From Endozoicomonas sp. SCSIO W0465 (lineage in GTDB: Bacteria; Pseudomonadota; Gammaproteobacteria; Pseudomonadales; Endozoicomonadaceae): a stretch of 64,000 nt of DNA. Location of the stretch: assembly GCF_023716865.1 (NCBI RefSeq), contig NZ_CP092417.1, positions 6,928,501 to 6,992,500 on the forward strand, written 5' to 3'. The stretch's first letter is position 1, and each line of letters starts with the position of its first letter. The notes under the pieces are model-generated. The model was not told where the DNA came from and made no database searches. It saw only the letters and a list, made by a program, of their open reading frames with translations. A program made the position numbers and the translations under genes. This document shows, one piece after another, positions 25,485 through 33,711 of this stretch.

Positions 25485-27095
25485 GTAACTATTCAGCACT
25501 GAGCAAAGGCATATTACAGTAATTCCGAACAGCTCTATGAAGTGATTGATATATGTCCATTCCCTGTTTTCTGGCAGACGACAAATAGCTGCGAATCCGT
25601 GCAAACATAGAACCACCGTCTGCACTCCTGAAGCAGCCTGAGATTTTCTGCTTTAACTTGGCCATTCGAACATCCCGCTCACTGCCATTGTTATCGAAGG
25701 GAATGGTAAAATCTGACATGAAGCGCAGTGTCTCAGCCTTGAACTCAGTGAGTCGTTTGAAGAGATTGTAAGCTTTAGTATTCTTGACTTTCTTGCGCTT
25801 AAGCTCCTCTCGTTGCTTCTCCATATAGACGACTTCTTTCATTAGAGCCCGCTGAAGCAACCGGTCATAAATCTTCTCGATTCGTTCACAGACAACACTT
25901 GGCATCTGTAGCATACCTATGGTCTTAAAGCCCTTGCAGTAATGCCAGGAAAGCCTCAGTAGCTTCATCAATCGCAACGCCAGTTGATTGCTGTCCCTAT
26001 CAACAACACCCAAAAGCTCCCTCAGGTGATGGGCATTGCAAAGTACGTGAGTTGCCGCATATGCAAAATAGGATTTCCAATGATCATGAACCAGAACGCC
26101 TGCAAATGTTAGCAGTATGCCCATCGTGTCCATGGCCTCACGACCTCGCTTTTCAGACAAGTAGTAGAGCGTCCATTGTTCATCCCGCATAACGTGTAGC
26201 CAGTGCAAAGAGCCCTCGGCCCGCATACCCGTTTCATCGGCTCCGGCAACAGACGATTCCCGCAAGGCGTCACGAATAACCTCTTCAGTAGAAGCCAGAT
26301 TTTCATAGGTTCTGGCCACAAAATTGGCGACAGTGCCTGCACTTACACTCATTTTATAGAGAGTATTAAAATACTCTGACACGCGCTTAAAAAAAGGCAG
26401 GAAATGGTATTGGTTAAGATAGACGGCCATAGCCTGTGTGGCTGAGCCATATTGTGCGGCAGCGGTAACACCTTCCGGGAATTCAGCCTGATTCCGACAA
26501 CCACAAGTGCAGATTTTTACTTCAGCTCTATGGGCCGTTACTTCAAATTCACCCGGTCTCCCTGGTTCAAACACCTGTCGTTCAATATATTTGACCGGCT
26601 CACTATCAAGAAGAGACGCCTGACATTTATTGCATTCTTTAACCGGAAGGTACTCAATATAGTCAGGGATATCGACCTGTTTAAGACAAGTGCCCTGATG
26701 CCCTTTCTTTCCACCGGCTTTATTACCAGAAGACTGTCTCAGACTTTTAGGATTGGGTTTTTCATCCGATGGATCGGTACCTTTATCTGCGGAAAGGTCG
26801 TCAGAATGATCTGGAGAATTACTGTTTTTACAAGGTTTTTGATAACCATCAGACGATGGCGGCTTGCTGCTGTTTTGACTGTTCTTGCCAACCTTTTCTT
26901 CCAATTCTCGACATCGCTCTTCCAGACAGGCAACTCTCATCCGCAGCTCTGCATTCTCTTTCAAGAGAATCTCAGCCGACATAGTTGCGGGTAGTTCTGG
27001 AATCATGCTGGCGAATATTGTGGAAAAATGGTGCTTAAGAGGATGGTATAAAAATCAGAAAATTCCAGATTTATGTGGGGGTGCTGAACAGTTAC
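25485..27095 (-). mobile_element. IS66-family insertion sequence, copy B, in hsdM
   Basis: This 1611-bp element is flanked by the 8-bp duplication CATAGGAC at 25477-25484 and 27096-27103. Its ends are GTAACTATTCAGCAC and GTAACTGTTCAGCAC. It differs from copies C and D by three extra A:T pairs in a run at about 26389-26395, which adds one Phe codon to the transposase. Confidence 0.97.
25489..27006 (-). CDS. IS66-family transposase (505 residues)
   Basis: This is the complete transposase of copy B. Residues 1-45 form a leucine-rich coiled coil (ILLKENAELRMRVACLEERCRELEEKV). Residues 45-110 are a Ser/Lys/Asp-rich linker. A zinc-ribbon region follows with CNKCQASL and CTCGC. The catalytic core has VAGADETGMRAEGS, LVHDHWKSYF, CNAHHLRELL and, near the C-terminus, FDNNGSERDVRM. 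It equals the other copies except for HFLPFFKRVS in place of HFLPFKRVS. Whether the extra Phe matters is unknown. The gene ends 4 bp from the element's end. Confidence 0.95.
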   Translation of the reverse strand: MIPELPATMSAEILLKENAELRMRVACLEERCRELEEKVGKNSQNSSKPPSSDGYQKPCKNSNSPDHSDDLSADKGTDPSDEKPNPKSLRQSSGNKAGGKKGHQGTCLKQVDIPDYIEYLPVKECNKCQASLLDSEPVKYIERQVFEPGRPGEFEVTAHRAEVKICTCGCRNQAEFPEGVTAAAQYGSATQAMAVYLNQYHFLPFFKRVSEYFNTLYKMSVSAGTVANFVARTYENLASTEEVIRDALRESSVAGADETGMRAEGSLHWLHVMRDEQWTLYYLSEKRGREAMDTMGILLTFAGVLVHDHWKSYFAYAATHVLCNAHHLRELLGVVDRDSNQLALRLMKLLRLSWHYCKGFKTIGMLQMPSVVCERIEKIYDRLLQRALMKEVVYMEKQREELKRKKVKNTKAYNLFKRLTEFKAETLRFMSDFTIPFDNNGSERDVRMAKLKQKISGCFRSADGGSMFARIRSYLSSARKQGMDIYQSLHRAVRNYCNMPLLSAE

Positions 27096-27606
27096 CATAG
27101 GACCAGCGACTTTCTTCTGGCAGATAAAAGACGTTGTCCTGGGTGTAGAAATCCACCATATCCACAAAATCAGCGCCGTACTGCTCCGCTATTTTCGCCT
27201 TCTGCACTTCAAACTTGTCGCTGATGAATTTCAGGAAGATCAGACTCAAGACAATGTGCTTGTACTCCGAGGATTCAACGCTGCCACGCAGCTTGTTGGC
27301 GGAGTCCCAGAGGGTTTCTTCAAAGCCTTTTTTTGAGGCTTTGGCTGCGGGCTTCGTTTTTGGAGAGGTGGCCATAGGAGATAGGTACGACAGGTGAGAC
27401 ATGAAAACCGAGTCATCGTACCACGTAAGACCATGGCTTTGTATTACCTTGGTTTAGATAAATAATTGGCATCGAATAATTTTCTCAACGCTTGAGCCAA
27501 TAATGGCGAAAAAACAGGGCAACCAAAGTCCACTTTTTCAGTTACGTTGCTCCCAGGAGACGGGATTTTTCAGTGGGTAACATAGAGGTAAAAGGAATCA
27601 ACAGAG

Positions 27607-27642
27607 AGCCTGAAAGTCCCTGTATACAGGGACTTTCAGGCT
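27607..27642. repeat. Perfect 36-bp palindrome in the hsdM-dmsC1 gap
   Basis: Two 18-bp arms (starting AGCCTGAAAGTCCCT) meet without a spacer at GTATAC. The palindrome lies 59 bp after the dmsC1 stop and could terminate that operon as a stem-loop, but no T-run follows on either strand. It is the only notable feature in 27403-27700, a stretch with no gene and no other clear motif. Confidence 0.6.
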
Positions 27643-27700
27643 ATAATGCATATAGCTGCAGTTGTCCTATAATTAGATGTTTATTAAATAATTATATTGA

Positions 27701-28555
27701 TCACATTGGCAACAGATGCAGGTCGTAGAAGAAGATACGCCCACACAGCTCAGCCGTCAGCACCAGTACGGTACTAACCGCTGCCAGACCCACCGCCGAG
27801 TTATTGCCACGGGTAGCCGCAATCACCCAGATACCCAGACCAGCAAACAGCAGACCAAGCCGAGCCAACATCAAACTACCGTGGTAGTCAAACAGGCCCA
27901 GCGGGTTGGCAGGCAGGTCAACCTGACCCAGCCAGAACAGGTACAGCGGGTAACACACCAGCACCAGGCCCAGGGTGATAAAGCCCAGGGTGGCCAATGC
28001 ACGATCGACTCTCTCCTGATAAGCTTTCTGGAAAGCACCCAAAGTGGCCGACTGACTTCTCAGCATCAGTGCCGCCGCCGGGATACCCACCACAAAAGCG
28101 GTCATAACAAACTGGAAGATGGTCCAGCCACTGTTCCAGGCGGGCACCGTAGCCAGGGTGTAAACATTGGCAATGGCCAGCAGTAACAGAACACCCAACC
28201 CCATGGCTCCCGCCAGTACCAGCTTCTGCAGCTTTGCCAGGATGCCGAAATGCACCATGGCCACATAGGTGAAGACCGCACCACCAAACAGAGCAGTGGT
28301 CATGATCTCAACACTCAGTGCAGACAGGTGTTGCAGACCAAAGATTACGTTTATGGCATGCAGTGGCTGGCCCAGGTGGGTCATGGCTGCAGCGCCGGCG
28401 ATACCCAGCAGCACCAGAACCACCATCAGCAGTTTATTCAGCAACTGCTGACGATTGGTTTCGCTGTTCGCCATCAATAGGCAGGCCAGTACCAGGAACA
28501 GGCCAACGGTTCCCTGTGCCAGAACCGTAAAAAATACCAGTGACAACTCTTGCAT
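27701..28555 (-). CDS. dmsC: DMSO reductase membrane anchor DmsC (operon 1)
   Basis: This 284-residue integral membrane protein anchors DmsAB to the inner membrane and oxidises menaquinol. Eight hydrophobic segments are visible, starting with LVFFTVLAQGTVGLFLVLACLLM. The conserved early loop THLGQPLHAINVIFGLQHLSALSVE is present. It starts 2 bp after dmsB and closes the operon. It is nearly identical to the second copy at 35383-36231 except for a YQERVD stretch in the middle (residues about 182-187), which is shorter in copy 2. It is likely expressed only with dmsA1 and dmsB1. Confidence 0.92.
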   Translation of the reverse strand: MQELSLVFFTVLAQGTVGLFLVLACLLMANSETNRQQLLNKLLMVVLVLLGIAGAAAMTHLGQPLHAINVIFGLQHLSALSVEIMTTALFGGAVFTYVAMVHFGILAKLQKLVLAGAMGLGVLLLLAIANVYTLATVPAWNSGWTIFQFVMTAFVVGIPAAALMLRSQSATLGAFQKAYQERVDRALATLGFITLGLVLVCYPLYLFWLGQVDLPANPLGLFDYHGSLMLARLGLLFAGLGIWVIAATRGNNSAVGLAAVSTVLVLTAELCGRIFFYDLHLLPM

Positions 28556-28557
28556 GG

Positions 28558-29223
28558 TTACACCTCCCGTGTGTTCATAATGCGTCCGGTCTTGTCACCG
28601 GAAGGTTTGGCATGACGGCTCGCCTTCATCACCAGCGAAGGTCCGGTCAGTGAAGAGTCTGGCAGTGGCGCAATATCCGCCTCTGTTCCGTATTTGGCAC
28701 GCAGTTCTTCGATCGGACCAAAATCCAGGGCACGCAGCGGGCAGGATTCGATACAGATCGGCTGCTTGCCCTGCTCAACCCGGTCGAAGCAGCCATCACA
28801 CTTGGTCATGACTTTCTTCTCGGCATCAAACTGCGGTGCACCGTACGGGCAGGCCATTTCACAGTAACGGCAGCCAACACAGACGTTAGCGTCCACAACC
28901 ACCAGGCCATCCTGGTCACGCTTGTGCATGGCACCGGTTGGGCAGGCCCTGGTACAGGCTGGCCTGGCACAGTGGTTACAGCTGATGGAGGTGTAATAGG
29001 CAAACACGTCCTGGGCGTAGGTACCATCTTCATTCTGAAACCAGCTACCACCGCCGTATTCATAGACCCGGCGCCAGTTCACGCCGACTTTCAGGTCATT
29101 TTCATCTTTGCACGACAGTTGACAGGTTTTACAGCCGGTACACTTGGCCGTGTCGACGTAAAATCCCAACTGTTGCATCGAGCGTTGTTTTATCGACGGT
29201 TGTTTTATCGAGGGTCGCTTCAT
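28558..29223 (-). CDS. dmsB: DMSO reductase iron-sulfur subunit DmsB (operon 1)
   Basis: This 221-residue ferredoxin-like subunit passes electrons from DmsC to the molybdenum subunit through four [4Fe-4S] clusters. The cysteine groups are CTGCKTCQLSC, CNHCARPACTRACPTGAMHKR, CVGCRYCEMACPYGAP and CDGC…CIESCPLRALDFGP. The N-terminal KRPSIKQPSIKQRS comes from a short tandem DNA repeat; the second operon has only one unit. Translation may really begin at the Met before QQLGFYVD. It lies 20 bp after dmsA1 and 2 bp before dmsC1. Confidence 0.93.
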   Translation of the reverse strand: MKRPSIKQPSIKQRSMQQLGFYVDTAKCTGCKTCQLSCKDENDLKVGVNWRRVYEYGGGSWFQNEDGTYAQDVFAYYTSISCNHCARPACTRACPTGAMHKRDQDGLVVVDANVCVGCRYCEMACPYGAPQFDAEKKVMTKCDGCFDRVEQGKQPICIESCPLRALDFGPIEELRAKYGTEADIAPLPDSSLTGPSLVMKASRHAKPSGDKTGRIMNTREV

Positions 29224-29243
29224 CGAGCGTTATTCCTGTCCTG

Positions 29244-31703
29244 TTATGCTTTCTTACCGCTATGGCATTTGGCAATTTCAACCAGATTGGTGTGCATCGG
29301 GTTACCCTTGGACAGTGGCGTATTACGCTGAGTGGTCAGTACGTTGAATGAACCACCACGGTCAACACCGTCTTTACCCGGTGTGTACCAGGCACCTTCC
29401 GCCAGGGCGGCGACACCGGGCATAATCCGGGGGCTAACTTTAGCCGGAACCCGGGTCTCGCCACGGTCATTCCAGACTTTCAGCATGTCACCATCTTTGA
29501 TTCCCCGGGCTTCGGCATCAGCCGGGTTCATCCACACCGCATCCGTTACGGCTTCACGCAGCAAAGCGACGTTATGGTATGTGGAGTGCACACGGCCCTT
29601 GGTGTGAAAGCCAATTAACTGCAGGGGATATTTTGCCGTCAACGGGTCCAGATGGCTTTCCCAGGTGGTCACGTACTGTGGCAGCGGGGTCACCACATCA
29701 CCTTCTGGCAGTTCCCATTCAGCGGCAATGGTCGCCAGTTGTTCGGAGTAAATCTCTATTTTACCGGATGGTGTGCCCAGCGGGTTCTTCACAGAATCTT
29801 TGCGGAAATCTTCCAGGGCGATACGAATATTTTTCGGTGCCAGCTGCTTGTAGGGACCGTCGCGACGCAGATCTTCCAGCGTTGGGACCTGAGGCTGTTC
29901 TTTGCGCATCTGCTCATACAGTTCCGCCACCCACTGCTCATGGGTCTTGCCTTCTGTGTACTGTTCTTCCAGGCCAAAGCGTCTGGCAATACCTGTACAG
30001 ATGTCGTATGCACTGCGGCACTCGTACATCGGGGCAATAGCGGGCACCAGCGGAATCACGGCTCCCATGCTTCCGGAGGCATAACCGTTGCTGGCCACTT
30101 CATGGTTTTCGATGGTGGTGATATCCGGCAGCAGAATGTCAGCAAAACGTGCGGTAGGCGTCATATGGTTTTCGAATACCAGGATGAACTCACACAGGCT
30201 CTCATCCGACAGGATCTCTTTTGTCCGGTTGATATCCGAATGCTGATTAACCGTGATGTTGCCCGCATATTGCCAGATAAACTTGATCGGATTTTTCAGC
30301 GAACTACCGCCCTGCAGGCCATCCGTCTTATCCGTCATTTCATGATGACGGTGAATTGCATCCGTCCATTTGAAGAATGGAATGGCCGTCTTGATCGGGT
30401 TGGTGCCAATCGGCAGGGTTTTCACCGGGAAGCCGTAGTTTCCTGGCATCTCTCCGGTATTAGTGCCGGCAAGGCCAATATTACCGGTCAGAATTGGCAA
30501 CATGCAGATGGCACGACTCGCTTGCTCACCATTGGCCTGACGCTGAATACCGGTACCCTGAATAATGTAAGCCGGTTTTGCCCTGCCAATTTCCCGGGCC
30601 AGCTGAATGATTTTTTTCGCTGGAATACCGGTGATTTTTGCCGCCCACTCCGGGGTTTTCTCAATGCCATCAGCACCCTGTCCAAGAATGTGTGCTTTGT
30701 AGTGGCCATTCTTCGGCGCACTGGCTGGCAGTGTTTTTTCATCATAACCAACGCAGAACTTCTCGAGGAATGCTTCATCCACCATCTTCTCGTTGATCAG
30801 CACCCATGCCATGGCTTCTACCAGGGCAGCATCCGTACCCGGGCGGATTGGAATCCACTCAGACTCTTTGCCCAGCATGGTGTCGGTATAACGAGGGTCA
30901 ATGATGATCGTGCGAATATTCTTGCTGTTCACAGCATTAATGTGCTCATAGATTTCACCACCACCACTCATGCGGGTTTCTGCCGGGTTGTAACCAAACA
31001 TAACCAGCAATTCAGCGTTGGCAATTTCGCTGGTGAAACTGCCGAATGCCGCTGGGCGTCCTCCACCATAAGTAAACGGCAGAGCGAACTGAATCTGTCC
31101 CCAGCTGTAGTTACCATAATAAGGAAGAAAACCACCCAACATATTCAGCAGGCGCTTGGAGGCAAAAGGGCCATCGGTTTTATAACCCTGGGTACCCGAA
31201 CCGTATTGGTAATAGATCGCATCGTTACCGTATGTATCAATGGTGTACTTCAATTGTCTGGCAATGGTGTCCAGCGCCTCGTCCCAGCTGATACGTTCAA
31301 AGCGGCCTTCTCCACGCTTACCCACCCGCTTCATTGGGTATTTCAGACGATCAGGATTGTATACCCGCTGCTTGATGGAACGACCACGCAGGCAGGCCCG
31401 GATCTGATGATCACCGTATATGTCATCACCCCGGTTATCGGACTCAACATGGGTGATAACACCATCTCTGGTATGAACCTGGACAGGACAGCGACTGCCA
31501 CAGTTCACCATACAGGCGGACCAGGTCACCTTTTCATCAGAGCCCTCATCAGAGGCTTTTGCCTGCACTGAATCCGCTGCCATGGCTTTCAGAGGAAGTA
31601 CATTGCCAGCGACGACAGCGGCACTGCCGGCAGCAGTCCCCCACTTCATAAAGGTTCTGCGTTTGATAGCAGACGACAGCGCACTATCGAGAAGTTTCTT
31701 CAT
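29244..31703 (-). CDS. dmsA: DMSO reductase molybdopterin subunit DmsA (operon 1)
   Basis: This 819-residue bis-MGD molybdoenzyme reduces DMSO or a related S- or N-oxide on the outer face of the inner membrane. The N-terminus has a Tat signal (KRRTFMKWGTAAGSAAVVAG). The [4Fe-4S] cysteines are C64, C68, C72 and C104 (ACMVNCGSRC … ACLRGRS). The molybdenum ligand is Ser200 in GNYSWGQI, the serine typical of DMSO reductases. The length is normal. The ATG lies inside the 8-bp target duplication of an IS66 copy, only 5 bp from the element. The native ribosome site and promoter are thus 1.6 kb away, and expression is probably low or driven from the IS. No maturation chaperone (DmsD) is in the window. 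Confidence 0.94.
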   Translation of the reverse strand: MKKLLDSALSSAIKRRTFMKWGTAAGSAAVVAGNVLPLKAMAADSVQAKASDEGSDEKVTWSACMVNCGSRCPVQVHTRDGVITHVESDNRGDDIYGDHQIRACLRGRSIKQRVYNPDRLKYPMKRVGKRGEGRFERISWDEALDTIARQLKYTIDTYGNDAIYYQYGSGTQGYKTDGPFASKRLLNMLGGFLPYYGNYSWGQIQFALPFTYGGGRPAAFGSFTSEIANAELLVMFGYNPAETRMSGGGEIYEHINAVNSKNIRTIIIDPRYTDTMLGKESEWIPIRPGTDAALVEAMAWVLINEKMVDEAFLEKFCVGYDEKTLPASAPKNGHYKAHILGQGADGIEKTPEWAAKITGIPAKKIIQLAREIGRAKPAYIIQGTGIQRQANGEQASRAICMLPILTGNIGLAGTNTGEMPGNYGFPVKTLPIGTNPIKTAIPFFKWTDAIHRHHEMTDKTDGLQGGSSLKNPIKFIWQYAGNITVNQHSDINRTKEILSDESLCEFILVFENHMTPTARFADILLPDITTIENHEVASNGYASGSMGAVIPLVPAIAPMYECRSAYDICTGIARRFGLEEQYTEGKTHEQWVAELYEQMRKEQPQVPTLEDLRRDGPYKQLAPKNIRIALEDFRKDSVKNPLGTPSGKIEIYSEQLATIAAEWELPEGDVVTPLPQYVTTWESHLDPLTAKYPLQLIGFHTKGRVHSTYHNVALLREAVTDAVWMNPADAEARGIKDGDMLKVWNDRGETRVPAKVSPRIMPGVAALAEGAWYTPGKDGVDRGGSFNVLTTQRNTPLSKGNPMHTNLVEIAKCHSGKKA

Positions 31704-31708
31704 TTATC

Positions 31709-33316
31709 GTAACTGTTCAGCACCCCCACATAAATCTGGAATTTTCTGATTTTTATACCATCCTCTTAAGCACCATTTTTCCACAATATTCGCCAGCATG
31801 ATTCCAGAACTACCCGCAACTATGTCGGCTGAGATTCTCTTGAAAGAGAATGCAGAGCTGCGGATGAGAGTTGCCTGTCTGGAAGAGCGATGTCGAGAAT
31901 TGGAAGAAAAGGTTGGCAAGAACAGTCAAAACAGCAGCAAGCCGCCATCGTCTGATGGTTATCAAAAACCTTGTAAAAACAGTAATTCTCCAGATCATTC
32001 TGACGACCTTTCCGCAGATAAAGGTACCGATCCATCGGATGAAAAACCCAATCCTAAAAGTCTGAGACAGTCTTCTGGTAATAAAGCCGGTGGAAAGAAA
32101 GGGCATCAGGGCACTTGTCTTAAACAGGTCGATATCCCTGACTATATTGAGTACCTTCCGGTTAAAGAATGCAATAAATGTCAGGCGTCTCTTCTTGATA
32201 GTGAGCCGGTCAAATATATTGAACGACAGGTGTTTGAACCAGGGAGACCGGGTGAATTTGAAGTAACGGCCCATAGAGCTGAAGTAAAAATCTGCACTTG
32301 TGGTTGTCGGAATCAGGCTGAATTCCCGGAAGGTGTTACCGCTGCCGCACAATATGGCTCAGCCACACAGGCTATGGCCGTCTATCTTAACCAATACCAT
32401 TTCCTGCCTTTTAAGCGCGTGTCAGAGTATTTTAATACTCTCTATAAAATGAGTGTAAGTGCAGGCACTGTCGCCAATTTTGTGGCCAGAACCTATGAAA
32501 ATCTGGCTTCTACTGAAGAGGTTATTCGTGACGCCTTGCGGGAATCGTCTGTTGCCGGAGCCGATGAAACGGGTATGCGGGCCGAGGGCTCTTTGCACTG
32601 GCTACACGTTATGCGGGATGAACAATGGACGCTCTACTACTTGTCTGAAAAGCGAGGTCGTGAGGCCATGGACACGATGGGCATACTGCTAACATTTGCA
32701 GGCGTTCTGGTTCATGATCATTGGAAATCCTATTTTGCATATGCGGCAACTCACGTACTTTGCAATGCCCATCACCTGAGGGAGCTTTTGGGTGTTGTTG
32801 ATAGGGACAGCAATCAACTGGCGTTGCGATTGATGAAGCTACTGAGGCTTTCCTGGCATTACTGCAAGGGCTTTAAGACCATAGGTATGCTACAGATGCC
32901 AAGTGTTGTCTGTGAACGAATCGAGAAGATTTATGACCGGTTGCTTCAGCGGGCTCTAATGAAAGAAGTCGTCTATATGGAGAAGCAACGAGAGGAGCTT
33001 AAGCGCAAGAAAGTCAAGAATACTAAAGCTTACAATCTCTTCAAACGACTCACTGAGTTCAAGGCTGAGACACTGCGCTTCATGTCAGATTTTACCATTC
33101 CCTTCGATAACAATGGCAGTGAGCGGGATGTTCGAATGGCCAAGTTAAAGCAGAAAATCTCAGGCTGCTTCAGGAGTGCAGACGGTGGTTCTATGTTTGC
33201 ACGGATTCGCAGCTATTTGTCGTCTGCCAGAAAACAGGGAATGGACATATATCAATCACTTCATAGAGCTGTTCGGAATTACTGTAATATGCCTTTGCTC
33301 AGTGCTGAATAGTTAC
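31709..33316 (+). mobile_element. IS66-family insertion sequence, copy C, before dmsA1
   Basis: This 1608-bp element is flanked by CATTTATC at 31701-31708 and 33317-33324. The left duplication contains the dmsA1 start codon on the minus strand. The ends are GTAACTGTTCAGCAC and GTAACTATTCAGCAC. Its transposase points away from dmsA1. Its left end reads outward through TATAAAAAT toward dmsA1, which might give weak transcription. Confidence 0.97.
31798..33312 (+). CDS. IS66-family transposase (504 residues)
   Basis: This is the reference complete copy of the abundant transposase in this window. It has an N-terminal coiled coil, a hydrophilic linker, a zinc-ribbon with CNKCQASL and CTCGC, and the DDE core with ADETGMRAEGS, HDHWKSYF and NNGSERDVRM. 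The ATG is 89 bp inside the element, and the stop is 4 bp before its end. The protein equals that of copy D and the visible part of copy A. Confidence 0.95.
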   Translation: MIPELPATMSAEILLKENAELRMRVACLEERCRELEEKVGKNSQNSSKPPSSDGYQKPCKNSNSPDHSDDLSADKGTDPSDEKPNPKSLRQSSGNKAGGKKGHQGTCLKQVDIPDYIEYLPVKECNKCQASLLDSEPVKYIERQVFEPGRPGEFEVTAHRAEVKICTCGCRNQAEFPEGVTAAAQYGSATQAMAVYLNQYHFLPFKRVSEYFNTLYKMSVSAGTVANFVARTYENLASTEEVIRDALRESSVAGADETGMRAEGSLHWLHVMRDEQWTLYYLSEKRGREAMDTMGILLTFAGVLVHDHWKSYFAYAATHVLCNAHHLRELLGVVDRDSNQLALRLMKLLRLSWHYCKGFKTIGMLQMPSVVCERIEKIYDRLLQRALMKEVVYMEKQREELKRKKVKNTKAYNLFKRLTEFKAETLRFMSDFTIPFDNNGSERDVRMAKLKQKISGCFRSADGGSMFARIRSYLSSARKQGMDIYQSLHRAVRNYCNMPLLSAE

Positions 33317-33422
33317 CATTTATCTTACCGTTATCACTAAAACCGGAAACCAGTACTCAACCAGGTAGTTTTAAATACCCCTTTAAAATGTACTTTTGTA
33401 CAAATAATGAACTGGTGAAAAA

Positions 33423-33471
33423 GTGCCGATGATACGCACTGGTCAATAAACAACCGATTGACCCGGGTCAA
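33423..33471 (-). promoter_or_regulatory. FNR-type box and promoter of the dmsA1 operon, cut off by IS66
   Basis: TTGACCCGGGTCAA at 33458-33471 is a perfect palindrome close to the FNR/ANR consensus (TTGAT-N4-ATCAA). On the minus strand a -10 box TATCAT (33429-33434) follows at the spacing of a class II FNR promoter, with the box centred near -41. It points toward dmsA1. Anaerobic FNR control of dms operons is established in E. coli. The IS66 copy now lies between it and the gene. Confidence 0.6.
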
Positions 33472-33585
33472 TTTTTGGTAGGGTTTGGGGCAATTACTGA
33501 AGCGGTTAGGAACTTATCGAGCACGCTTCATAGCAAGGCGCACTGTGCAATTGATAATGATTCTTTGTTGAGTTAAGGAGCGTGG

Positions 33586-33625
33586 CAACTATGTTGACAA
33601 TCACCATGGTTGACAATCACCGTGG
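33586..33625. repeat. Solo IS3 end fragment and 16-bp tandem repeat
   Basis: CAACTATGTTGACA at 33586-33599 equals the right end of the IS3 element at 10454-12115. It runs into two copies of TTGACAATCACC(A/G)TGG at 33594-33625. It is probably the scar of a lost element. The rest of 33317-33711 holds the FNR-type promoter and no gene. Confidence 0.45.
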
Positions 33626-33711
33626 TTATGGTGCCAGAACCTTGTGATTTTTGTGTTTTTTCTTACATTGATTCCAAAAAATAAAGCTCCTCCTGTTTCT
33701 TCCTGGGAAAT

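Larger units (their letters stand above)
24116..27402 (-). pseudogene. hsdM: Type I methyltransferase subunit HsdM, split by IS66
   Basis: The N-terminal part lies at 27096-27402 (MATSPKTKPAAKASKKGFEETLW, then SEYKHIVLSLIFLKFISDKFE) and the rest at 24116-25484. The two pieces join exactly at the 8-bp target duplication as …EESRWSYVLQHAKQNDIAIKID. The second piece has the SAM-binding region YDPCCGSGGMFVQ and the catalytic motif ADFIMANPPFN (N6-adenine methylase N-P-P-F). The rebuilt protein is about 550 residues, normal for HsdM. Two starts are possible, 27402 or 27375. As it stands neither modification nor restriction should work, unless the IS is lost precisely or another copy exists. Confidence 0.93.

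Noticed and set aside
29652..31571. 639-residue plus-strand frame
   Set aside because: It is antisense to dmsA1, which has all family motifs.
25477..33324. Composite transposon made of IS66 copies B and C around dms operon 1
   Set aside because: Each copy has its own perfect and different 8-bp duplication (CATAGGAC and CATTTATC), so they inserted separately.
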